26,930 nucleotides of DNA, from positions 1 to 26,930 of the forward strand of contig CAYWUJ010000033.1 of the NCBI GenBank assembly GCA_964461455.1, written 5' to 3'. The translations under genes were made by a program, and so were the position numbers. Position 1 is the stretch's first letter. Each line of letters starts with the position of its first letter. Below are positions 14,934-21,392 of the stretch, piece by piece. The notes under the pieces were generated by a model. That model had not been told where the DNA came from and searched no databases. It worked only from the letters and a program-made list of their open reading frames with translations. The DNA comes from UBA1413 sp964461455. GTDB taxonomy: Bacteria > Bacteroidota > Bacteroidia > Bacteroidales > Prolixibacteraceae.

Positions 14934-15719
14934 TTATTTTTGGGCTTTCCCCAGGAGATGAGTCACCAGGTTGGCGGCGGCCTGGCCATTTTCAAAATCG
15001 GTGGTCAGGCGGCTGTGTCCGATATACTCGTTGTAAAGCCAGGGGTCACCCACAACGAGAACATAACCTTTACCATAGCTGGTTTCGGCGATGAAGACGG
15101 AACCATCGTCATTTTTCAGAACCGGTCTGGCTTTTCCTGTCAGGGTTATGGGAGCCACTTCCTTCATGTAGATTTTTCGGACCCCGTTGAAAAGCGGATG
15201 GTCAGGCAGGTTGGTCTCTGCCCCCATTTGCCAGTTGCGGCCTGTCACCGGATTCAGGGTTTCAGGGTGAAAGGTGAACCCGAATTTTCCGGCAAGCTTG
15301 TTGAAATGGGTGAATTCAGCATTGGGGCCATCGTTGGCCATCAACAGTAAAACTCCTCCTTTTTTCACCCACCGGGCGATATTTTTTGTGTCACCGGGGG
15401 TGACATAGTTCGGAGAAGGGTTTTCACGCGTGGTATCGGGATCAACGATGATGTAAACATCAGCATTTTTGAGAGCTTTCCGGGTGGGCGGTCCTGAATG
15501 GGTGGCCAAACGGGCCCCTTTCTCCGTAAAAAGTTCTCCCAGTTGTGAAAAACCACTGTCGAGGGTATCTTCCCAGGTATAATGAAAGATTTTTCCGGTT
15601 TTGGCATGGATTTCATGGTTGAACCAATTGTCGAGGAGCACGGAAGGCTGGCTCCGCAAGAGCCACGGAAGCATCAGTAAGGTAAATATCAGGAAACCCC
15701 GGGTCATAACAGATCTCAT
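14934..15719 (-). CDS. Secreted DUF4350-like (glutamine-amidotransferase-fold) protein
   Basis: A 261-residue protein with signal peptide (MRSVMTRGFLIFTLLMLPWLLRS, cleavage near residue 23), so it is probably periplasmic. It contains FHYTWEDTLDSGFSQLGELF, DVYIIVDPDTTRENPSPNYV, KKGGVLLLMANDGPNAEFTH and GKGYVLVVGDPWLYNEYIGH. I recognise this as the domain often fused behind GH88/GH105 unsaturated rhamnogalacturonyl hydrolases in Bacteroidota; here it stands alone. It has a GATase1-like alpha/beta outline, but I see no clear catalytic triad, so a binding role is as likely as an enzymatic one. Start at ATG 15719; an in-frame ATG at 15707 is also possible. It has its own promoter motif. Confidence 0.75.
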   Translation of the reverse strand: MRSVMTRGFLIFTLLMLPWLLRSQPSVLLDNWFNHEIHAKTGKIFHYTWEDTLDSGFSQLGELFTEKGARLATHSGPPTRKALKNADVYIIVDPDTTRENPSPNYVTPGDTKNIARWVKKGGVLLLMANDGPNAEFTHFNKLAGKFGFTFHPETLNPVTGRNWQMGAETNLPDHPLFNGVRKIYMKEVAPITLTGKARPVLKNDDGSVFIAETSYGKGYVLVVGDPWLYNEYIGHSRLTTDFENGQAAANLVTHLLGKAQK

Positions 15720-15745
15720 GGTGTTGAAATTTTATGATTTTCCCG

Positions 15746-15753
15746 CAAAGGTA
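15746..15753 (-). promoter_or_regulatory. Candidate promoter of the DUF4350-like gene
   Basis: The minus strand reads TACCTTTG, an exact TAnnTTTG, 26 nt before the ATG at 15719. It lies just downstream of the tRNA-Leu terminator, so the gene is separate from the tRNA. No clear -33 element. Confidence 0.45.
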
Positions 15754-15817
15754 AAATTTTCCCCGGAAAGGGGGACCCGGGAAATGGAGGTGAGAGGTAA
15801 TTAAATGGCTGGAAATG

Positions 15818-15853
15818 AAAAACCGCGTGATTATTGATAATCAAGCGGTTTTT
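15818..15853 (-). terminator. Terminator after tRNA-Leu, probably bidirectional
   Basis: AAAAACCGC-G-TGATTAT faces ATAATCA-A-GCGGTTTTT, a near-perfect 17-bp inverted repeat with one internal mismatch. On the minus strand it begins 4 nt after the tRNA-Leu discriminator, just past the encoded CCA, and both strands end in T runs. It is the evident terminator for tRNA-Leu. Confidence 0.8.
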
Positions 15854-15856
15854 TGG

Positions 15857-15940
15857 TGCCCAGGACAAGACTCGAACTTGCACACCCTCACGAATACTAG
15901 TCCCTGAAACTAGCGCGTCTACCGATTCCGCCACCTGGGC
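15857..15940 (-). tRNA. tRNA-Leu(CAG)
   Basis: An 84-nt class II tRNA on the minus strand. Acceptor GCCCAGG pairs perfectly with CCTGGGC, discriminator A. The anticodon stem CTAGT/ACTAG holds loop TTCAGGG, giving anticodon CAG; a long variable arm follows, and the T arm has AGTTCGAGTCT. CCA is encoded at 15856-15854. Single gene with its own promoter and terminator. Confidence 0.93.
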
Positions 15941-15994
15941 ATTCTGAAGTAAGAACGGATTGCTTTTGCTGGTGAAAAACCTTCAAAAGCGGTG

Positions 15995-16002
15995 CAAATA
16001 TA
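15995..16002 (-). promoter_or_regulatory. Candidate tRNA-Leu promoter
   Basis: The minus strand reads TATATTTG, an exact TAnnTTTG and the same octamer as in front of tRNA-Ser. Transcription would start near 15988, about 48 nt before the tRNA 5' end. Confidence 0.5.
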
Positions 16003-16086
16003 TAAATTTCCCGATTAAAAGCCGGGCAGTGCCGATATTTTTATCATTTTTATGACTTCAAAACGAACCGGAACAGAATCATAATT

Positions 16087-17406
16087 ATGGAAAAGCAGAA
16101 AACGGCGGTACTGCCGCGGATCATGGTCTTACCCTTTGTGTTGATCACCTCCTGTTTTGCCCTGTGGGGTTTTGCCAATGACATTACCAATCCGATGGTG
16201 AAGGCCTTCTCGAGGATTCTGATGATGAGTAATTTTGAGGGATCCCTGGTGCAGTTTGCTTTTTACGGCGGTTATTTTGCGATGGCTTTTCCGGCGGCGT
16301 TGTTCATCAAGCGGTTTTCCTACAAGGCGGGGATACTGGCCGGACTGGCGCTGTATGCTGCCGGGGCGCTGTTGTTCATTCCTGCCAGTCATGCCATGAT
16401 CTTCTGGCCTTTTTTGCTGGCCTATTTTGTGCTGACCTGTGGGTTATCGTTCCTGGAGACCAGCGCCAATCCCTATATCCTCTCCATGGGGCCGCAGGAG
16501 ACAGCCACCCGGCGGCTCAATCTGGCACAGGCTTTCAACCCCATGGGGAGTCTTCTGGGGATGTTCACGGCCCAGCAATTCATCCTGGCCAAACTTAATC
16601 CGGCCACGGCGGCCGAACGTGCGGCCATGGACCCCGGGGCCCTGCAGGCTGTCACCGCTTCTGACCTGCTCATCATCCGTAATCCCTATGTGGTCATTGC
16701 CCTGGTCATCCTGGCCTTTCTGGTGGTCATCGCCCTGGTGAAGCTCCCCCGTAATGAGGACGGGGACCACGACATCCGTTTTATGGTAACGGTACGAAGG
16801 CTGCTGAAGCACCGAAGATACTACGAGGGGGTCATCGCCCAGTTTTTTTATGTGGGGGTTCAGATCATGGTGTGGACCTTTATTATCCACTATGCCGTCA
16901 ATGAGTTGGGGATGTCGGAAACCGGGGCCCAGGGGTATAATATTATTGCCATGGTCATTTTCGTGGCCAGCCGCTTTATCTCCACCTTCCTGCTCAAATA
17001 TGTTTCTCCCGGCCGGCTTCTGATGCTTCTGGCCATCGGGGGGATGGTCACGACCCTGGGAGCCATCTTCCTGAAAGGAATGGCAGGTCTTTATTCTCTG
17101 GTGGCCATTTCGGCCTGTATGTCGCTGATGTTCCCCACCATATACGGCATCGCCCTCCAGGGGGTGGGCGGCGATGCCAAGATAGGGGCTGCCGGACTGA
17201 TCATGGCCATCCTCGGGGGGTCGGTACTTCCTCCCCTGATGGGCTCGGTGATTGATTTGGGGAGCCTGGGCGATTTTTCGGCTACCCGGGCCTCCTTTTT
17301 TCTTCCCTTCCTCTGTTTCGTGGTCATCACCATTTATGGTTACCGCGCCTTTACCGTTCACAGCCATTCAGAAGAGTATTCCCGGGAGGTTGCCCGGAAG
17401 GCGTGA
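16087..17406 (+). CDS. FucP-like sugar:H+ symporter (major facilitator superfamily)
   Basis: A 439-residue inner-membrane transporter with about 12 hydrophobic helices. Family signatures include FALWGFANDITNPMVKAF near the start, FLETSANPYILSMGP, and RRLNLAQAFNPMGSLLGMFT, all typical of the L-fucose permease FucP group. Members import fucose, glucose, galactose or related sugars with protons; the substrate cannot be read from sequence. The central loop (about residues 220-240) is charged. No catabolic sugar kinase or isomerase lies next to it. The neighbouring DUF4350-like secreted protein belongs to polysaccharide-degradation families, so a role in uptake of released sugars is possible. No convincing promoter: TATTTTTA (16036-16043) is one base off. 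Confidence 0.87.
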   Translation: MEKQKTAVLPRIMVLPFVLITSCFALWGFANDITNPMVKAFSRILMMSNFEGSLVQFAFYGGYFAMAFPAALFIKRFSYKAGILAGLALYAAGALLFIPASHAMIFWPFLLAYFVLTCGLSFLETSANPYILSMGPQETATRRLNLAQAFNPMGSLLGMFTAQQFILAKLNPATAAERAAMDPGALQAVTASDLLIIRNPYVVIALVILAFLVVIALVKLPRNEDGDHDIRFMVTVRRLLKHRRYYEGVIAQFFYVGVQIMVWTFIIHYAVNELGMSETGAQGYNIIAMVIFVASRFISTFLLKYVSPGRLLMLLAIGGMVTTLGAIFLKGMAGLYSLVAISACMSLMFPTIYGIALQGVGGDAKIGAAGLIMAILGGSVLPPLMGSVIDLGSLGDFSATRASFFLPFLCFVVITIYGYRAFTVHSHSEEYSREVARKA

Positions 17407-17547
17407 CCATAGCCCTGCCAACCCCGTGAAACCTGATCTGTACCCTCTCCGGGGCTGCCGGTCCCGCAATTATATGGCGGTTGCCTGAGAATACGGACCC
17501 GGGGTCATTCAGACCCTGTTCACTTCACCCTTTACCTCTCGCAGGGA

Positions 17548-18012
17548 CTACTGGATATGCAGGTGCTCCTGGTCGGTGATCTTCTCGCAGTAATGGCACT
17601 TCAGGGCTAGGGGCGCCTTGGTAATAACGGTGAATTTGGTGGTGATACCTTCGTTATTGGTGATGCATTTGGGATTGACGCACCTGACGATTCCCTGAAC
17701 CTGTGAGGGAATTTCCACCACTTTCTTCTCGGTGACGGCATAGTCGCGGATGATGTTCAGCTTGGCATGCGGGGCTATCAGGGCAATCTTGTTGATTTCG
17801 TCATCTTCGAAGCATTTATCGCTCACTTTGATGATGGCCTTGCTTCCCAGTTTTTCACTTTCCAGGTTGGTGCCGAAAGTGATCTGGTTTTCAATTTTGT
17901 CGAGCCCCAGGATGGTGATGACCTTGAAGAGGTTCCGGGCGGGGATATGGTCAATGACCGTGCCGTTTTTGATGGCGCTGACCTTCAGTTTTTTCTTGAA
18001 TTTATCTTCCAT
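17548..18012 (-). CDS. pyrI: Aspartate carbamoyltransferase regulatory chain PyrI
   Basis: A 154-residue regulatory subunit of aspartate transcarbamoylase. The N-terminal allosteric domain (about 8-100) includes GTVIDHIPARNLFKVITIL, where nucleotides bind in the family. The C-terminal zinc domain has all four ligands: C111-x4-C116 and C139-x2-C142. It lets the complex respond to CTP/UTP and ATP and bridges catalytic trimers. Length equals that of E. coli PyrI. It begins 8 nt after the pyrB stop, in the order pyrB-pyrI, so the two form an operon and are probably made in matched amounts. Confidence 0.95.
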   Translation of the reverse strand: MEDKFKKKLKVSAIKNGTVIDHIPARNLFKVITILGLDKIENQITFGTNLESEKLGSKAIIKVSDKCFEDDEINKIALIAPHAKLNIIRDYAVTEKKVVEIPSQVQGIVRCVNPKCITNNEGITTKFTVITKAPLALKCHYCEKITDQEHLHIQ

Positions 18013-18020
18013 GGATGTGG

Positions 18021-18929
18021 TTACTTAAGGTTTAAGGTGTGGGCAATGATGGCCTCGCGGGTGAAAACCCCGTTAAGTGCCTGCTCGAAATAGTACGCCT
18101 TTTCGCTTTTGTCGACGTCGGTATGGATCTCATTGACACGGGGCAGGGGATGGAGCACCCTGACGTTGGGCTTGGTGTTCTTCAGCATCTTCTCCCTGAG
18201 GATATATACGTTTTTCACCTTCTCATACTCGATGGGGTCAGAGAAGCGCTCTTTCTGGACCCGTGTCATGTAAATGATGTCGGCAGCGGTGATGATATCG
18301 GTAAATTCCCGGTGTTCGTAATACTTGATCCCTTTTTCGCGCAGGTGCATTTTATACTCTTCGGGCATTAGCAGTTCATCGGGAGCAATAAAGTTGAAAA
18401 CGGGATTGTCAAACACCGACATGGCCATCAGCAGGGAGTGAACGGTACGTCCATATTTGAGGTCTCCCACCATGAAGATGTTGAGGTTGTCGAGGGTTCC
18501 CTGGGTTTTCAGAATGGAATACATGTCGAGGAGGGTCTGGGTAGGATGCTGGTTGGCGCCATCCCCGGCGTTGATCACGGGGACTTCCGAGACTTCGGCG
18601 GCATAGCGGGCTGCCCCCTCCAGGGGATGCCGCATCACAATCAGATCGGCATAATTGGACACCATTCTGATGGTGTCATGGAGGGACTCTCCCTTGGTGA
18701 CGCTGGAACTTCCGGAATCGGCAAATCCGATAATGCGGCCTCCCAGACGGGAAATGGCTGTTTCGAAGCTGAGGCGTGTACGTGTGGAGGGCTCATAAAA
18801 AAGCGACGCCACAACCTTCCCCTTCAGCAACTCCTGGTTGGGTTCCTTCTCAAAATCAGCCGCCAGGTCCATGATTCTGAGGTACTCCTCCTTTGTGTAA
18901 TCGGTGATGGAAATCAGGTCTTTCTTCAT
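18021..18929 (-). CDS. pyrB: Aspartate carbamoyltransferase catalytic chain PyrB
   Basis: A 302-residue enzyme joining carbamoyl phosphate and aspartate to carbamoyl-aspartate, the committed step of pyrimidine synthesis. Active-site elements are intact: STRTR (48-52), the SVTKGES loop with Lys79, Arg100 in VMRHPLEG, HPTQTLLDM, and HPLPRVNEI near the C-terminus. It is preceded by about 290 nt without a gene that hold a promoter motif, a structured RNA and an intrinsic terminator about 50 nt before the ATG. If pyrB is transcribed from that promoter, the terminator could act as an attenuator. No good TAnnTTTG is found between the terminator and pyrB; the nearest is CAAGTTTG (7 of 8). Confidence 0.95.
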   Translation of the reverse strand: MKKDLISITDYTKEEYLRIMDLAADFEKEPNQELLKGKVVASLFYEPSTRTRLSFETAISRLGGRIIGFADSGSSSVTKGESLHDTIRMVSNYADLIVMRHPLEGAARYAAEVSEVPVINAGDGANQHPTQTLLDMYSILKTQGTLDNLNIFMVGDLKYGRTVHSLLMAMSVFDNPVFNFIAPDELLMPEEYKMHLREKGIKYYEHREFTDIITAADIIYMTRVQKERFSDPIEYEKVKNVYILREKMLKNTKPNVRVLHPLPRVNEIHTDVDKSEKAYYFEQALNGVFTREAIIAHTLNLK

Positions 18930-18980
18930 AGGTCTCTTATGATTTATTGAGTATGTTGTTCAAACTTGGTGCAGGGGGCA

Positions 18981-19018
18981 AAAAAAAACCAGCACTCCTT
19001 GCAGGGATGCTGGTTTTT
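18981..19018 (-). terminator. Intrinsic terminator between yigZ and pyrB
   Basis: The minus strand has AAAAACCAGCATCCC, a short loop, then GGAGTGCTGG followed by nine T residues; the stem is 9-10 bp with a small internal irregularity. It ends the dnaA-yigZ transcript and/or the RNA candidate that starts near 19163. Confidence 0.85.
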
Positions 19019-19163
19019 CCTCTTTGACGGGAGAAATTCCGGATAATGAGCTGATGGTCATGCCTCTCCCGAAAGCTGTGCACCCCGCCCGGAAACGGGT
19101 TTCCCGGCAGGCTGAGGTTAAAGCCTGAGACTGGAAAAATCCCCGTTGCTGGTGCATTTCTCA
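18981..19163 (-). ncRNA. Structured RNA candidate upstream of pyrB (6S-like RNA or attenuating leader)
   Basis: From a -7 motif at 19176-19169, transcription would start near 19163 and end at the T run at 18981, about 180 nt. Hairpins along the minus-strand RNA: CAGGCT/AGCCTG (19127-19122 with 19113-19108); a 10-bp stem with one mismatch around GGAAAC (19108-19099 with 19096-19087); CGGGAGA/TCTCCCG (19071-19065 with 19034-19028); then the terminator hairpin. The 5' part can also pair with the 3' part: ACCAGCA (19153-19147) with TGCTGGT of the terminator's descending arm, and TTTTTCC (19139-19133 plus neighbours) with GGAAAAA (19020-19014). The closed rod resembles 6S RNA in length and outline; the pairing competition equally fits an antiterminator for pyrB. 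I match no known riboswitch consensus. Confidence 0.4.
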
Positions 19164-19168
19164 TAGTG

Positions 19169-19176
19169 CAAAAATA
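19169..19176 (-). promoter_or_regulatory. Candidate promoter of the pyrB leader / RNA candidate
   Basis: The minus strand reads TATTTTTG, an exact TAnnTTTG, 46 nt after the yigZ stop codon. It would start transcription near 19163. No clear TTTG at -33. Confidence 0.45.
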
Positions 19177-19221
19177 GTCACCCAGGTTTTTCGGTGAACA
19201 GGGGAGGATGGGAATTTTCAT

Positions 19222-19839
19222 TTAGTTATCAACATCGGGGACGGGAGTGACCTTTACCCCAAAGATGGAAGAGAGCATACCGCTCACCCTGACGGCTTCC
19301 GATTTTCGGACCGAAAGGGTAATCTCACATCTTTCGGTGAGCTGCATATCGTCGGGTGTGAGGTTTTCGTTTTTGAGGATTTGCATCACACTGTTCATTT
19401 CGGCATAAGAGAAACCAAGCAGAAAGGTGGTTTTGACCAGGCGGGTTTCGGGGGTGCTGTGGCGGATCGCGTCGGCGGCAGCCTCCCGGTAAGCATTGAT
19501 CAGTCCGCTTGTTCCCAGAAGGGTGCCCCCGAAATAGCGTACCACCACGCACAGAACGTCGGTGAGATCGTGGCTGGTGAGTTGTCCCAGGATCGGTTTC
19601 CCTGCGGTGGAGGAGGGTTCACCGTCATCGTTGGCCCTGAAACGGATCTCTTCCTTTCCGAGCCGCCAGGCATAACAGTGATGGCGGGCGTTGTAATGCT
19701 CCTTTTTGATGTTTTGCAGGATCTCGCGGATTTCCTCTTCCCGGGAAACCGGATAGAGGAAGGAGAGAAAGCGGCTTCCCTTCTCCTTGAAAAAGCCTTC
19801 GGCAGGGGCTGTGACCGTGATATAAGTGTCGCTGGCCAA
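19222..19839 (-). CDS. yigZ: YigZ/IMPACT family protein
   Basis: A 205-residue protein of the YigZ/IMPACT (UPF0029) family. The N-terminal domain (about 1-120) carries ARHHCYAWRLG, RANDDGEPSSTAGKPIL and VVVRYFGGTLLGTSGLINAYREAA, the family signature regions. The C-terminal half (about 130-205) is the small ferredoxin-like YigZ domain. The eukaryotic relative IMPACT works in translational control through GCN1; the bacterial role is not established. The start at 19839 lies 5 nt after the dnaA stop, so it is probably cotranscribed with dnaA. Length is usual. Confidence 0.9.
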   Translation of the reverse strand: MASDTYITVTAPAEGFFKEKGSRFLSFLYPVSREEEIREILQNIKKEHYNARHHCYAWRLGKEEIRFRANDDGEPSSTAGKPILGQLTSHDLTDVLCVVVRYFGGTLLGTSGLINAYREAAADAIRHSTPETRLVKTTFLLGFSYAEMNSVMQILKNENLTPDDMQLTERCEITLSVRKSEAVRVSGMLSSIFGVKVTPVPDVDN

Positions 19840-19844
19840 CCCGG

Positions 19845-21104
19845 CTACATCTTGAGTTTTTTCTCAATCTCGTCAACATAAACCCTGAAGTTCTTGTCTG
19901 TTTCTTTAAGGTTGTTGACGGTTTTGCAGGCATGCAAGACAGTGGCGTGGTCCTTGTTCCCGATCTGTGCCCCGATGCTGGCCAGGGAGTATTTGGTCAT
20001 GTTCTTGGAAAAGTACATGGTGATCTGGCGGGCCTGGACGATCTCCCGCTTGCGGGTTTTGGCCTGCAGGGAGTCGACGGGAATATTAAAGTAGTCGCAC
20101 ACGACCTTGGAGATGTATTCGATGGAAAGCTCCCTTTTTGAGTTTTTCACCAGTTTGTTGACCAGTTTACTGGCCAGTTCCAGGGTGATCTCCTTTTTGT
20201 TGAGCATCGACTGGGCNNNNNNNNNNNNNNNNNNNNNNNNNNNNNNNNNNNNNNNNNNNNNNNNNNNNNNNNNNNNNNNNNNNNNNNNNNNNNNNNNNNN
20301 NNNNNNNNNNNNNNNNTTGAATATGTGAAAGAAGGTTTCCTGGGTCTTCTCTTTGCCGGCGAATTCATGGACATCATCAAGGATGAGGATGTCTATCATT
20401 TGGTAAAAATTCAGGAAGTCGTTCCTGTTGTTGTTGCGCGTTGATTCGGTAAACTGGGTCTGGAACTTGTTGGCATTGACATAAAGGACCACCTTGTCGG
20501 GAAAGCGTTCCTTGGCTTCGATGCCGATGGCCTGGGCCAGGTGGGTCTTCCCCAGTCCCGAGGCCCCGAATATCATCAGGGGATTGAAGGCGGTCCCCCC
20601 GGGATTTTGCGCAACGGCGTAACCGGCACTGCGTGCCAGCCGGTTGCACTCCCCTTCAACAAAATTCTCAAAGGTGTTCTCGGGTTTCAACTGCGGATCA
20701 ATCTGCAGTTTCTGAATCCCCGGGATGATGAACGGATTTTTTATCGCTGACTTCTCTTCGCTGCTGATAGGAATTGTGAGGGGTTTATTCTGGATCCGGT
20801 TGTTGTTATTGGTGGGGTATTTCACCGTGTAGGGGGTCTCCGTCTGGTTGTTCCCCATGACCACGTTGTATTCAAGCTTGGCCCCTGTTCCCAGAACCAT
20901 ACGGAGGGTCTTGCGAAGAATGTCAATAAACTGTTCTTCGAGATATTCATAGAAAAATGCACTGGGCACCTGTATGGTCAATATCTTTTCCTCCAGCCTG
21001 ACCGGAACGATCGGTTCAAACCATGTCTTAAAACTGCCTGCCGGAACATTGTCCCGGATGATATGCAGACAATTATCCCATGCAGCCCAATGCTCATTAT
21101 TCAT
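19845..21104 (-). CDS. dnaA: Chromosomal replication initiator DnaA, interrupted by an assembly gap
   Basis: DnaA binds DnaA boxes and melts the origin. Domain I (about 1-85) is present with TWFEPIVPVRLEEK. After a Asn/Pro-rich linker, domain III starts near 145: Walker A GASGLGKT (180-187) and Walker B ILILDD (239-244). The gap follows FFHIF at residue 262. Behind it come the end of domain III (LNKKEITLELASKLV) and domain IV with the DNA-binding signature NKDHATVLHACKT. Related Bacteroidota DnaA proteins have about 90 residues where the gap stands (sensor 1, arginine finger, sensor 2), while 100 N allow only 33. The gene is thus probably intact in the organism. The start MNNEHWAAWDNCLHII fits the family. 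Confidence 0.93.
   Translation of the reverse strand: MNNEHWAAWDNCLHIIRDNVPAGSFKTWFEPIVPVRLEEKILTIQVPSAFFYEYLEEQFIDILRKTLRMVLGTGAKLEYNVVMGNNQTETPYTVKYPTNNNNRIQNKPLTIPISSEEKSAIKNPFIIPGIQKLQIDPQLKPENTFENFVEGECNRLARSAGYAVAQNPGGTAFNPLMIFGASGLGKTHLAQAIGIEAKERFPDKVVLYVNANKFQTQFTESTRNNNRNDFLNFYQMIDILILDDVHEFAGKEKTQETFFHIFXXXXXXXXXXXXXXXXXXXXXXXXXXXXXXXXXXAQSMLNKKEITLELASKLVNKLVKNSKRELSIEYISKVVCDYFNIPVDSLQAKTRKREIVQARQITMYFSKNMTKYSLASIGAQIGNKDHATVLHACKTVNNLKETDKNFRVYVDEIEKKLKM
20217..20316. other. Assembly gap of 100 N
   Basis: Exactly 100 undetermined bases inside dnaA. About 270 nt of coding sequence should lie here by comparison with the family, so the length is probably a placeholder, as in the first gap. 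Confidence 0.95.
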
Positions 21105-21350
21105 AATAGGATAGCAGGATTATCTTATTTAACAAAACAAATTACCCAAAAATCATTTCCGAAACAAAATTTGTGAAAAAAAAGTAATAAAAAAATAGTT
21201 TTCCACTTGATTTTTACGAAAAGTGTATATGGGATTATCTATCAGTGCCTTAAAAACAGAAAAATATATTTATGTTGTAACATGCTTATAATCAGTTATA
21301 TTGGAATAAACTTTTGATTAGTAATCAGATATCAGGTTGGGGGCGGTAGG
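21105..21350. other. AT-rich region upstream of dnaA with possible DnaA boxes
   Basis: About 245 nt of very AT-rich, gene-free DNA directly upstream of dnaA. On the minus strand TTTTTCACA (21180-21172) fits the relaxed DnaA box TTWTNCACA; on the plus strand TTTTCCACT (21199-21207) is two bases from TTATCCACA. It could serve dnaA autoregulation or be part of the origin. Two weak boxes are thin evidence, and Bacteroidota origins are not always next to dnaA. No clear TAnnTTTG motif for dnaA was found here (AAATTTTG is 7 of 8). Confidence 0.3.
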
Positions 21351-21358
21351 GTCACCGC

Positions 21359-21382
21359 GTGAATAGTGTCGTCGCTATTCAC
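21359..21382 (-). repeat. Stable hairpin just after the MlaD-like gene
   Basis: A 10-bp inverted repeat (GTGAATAGTG / CGCTATTCAC, one G-U) with a TCGT tetraloop starts 10 nt after the stop codon at 21393 on the minus strand. No T run follows, so it is not a standard intrinsic terminator; it may protect the mRNA 3' end. Confidence 0.45.
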
Positions 21383-21392
21383 CGGAGGCTGC

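Noticed and set aside
16444..17367. 307-codon open frame on the minus strand inside the FucP-like gene
   Set aside because: The His/Gly/Gln-rich translation is typical of the reverse strand of a membrane-protein gene, and the plus-strand product is a clear transporter.
19028..19127. TPP or cobalamin riboswitch in the pyrB leader
   Set aside because: Fragments such as GGGGTGC and AGCCTG look similar in isolation, but the diagnostic CTGAGA/ACCTGATCTGGATAAT blocks of TPP and the AGTCAGGAGAC box of cobalamin elements are absent.
18937..19221. 94-codon open frame on the minus strand between yigZ and pyrB
   Set aside because: It runs through three hairpins and a terminator with a T run, and the translation has no coding character.
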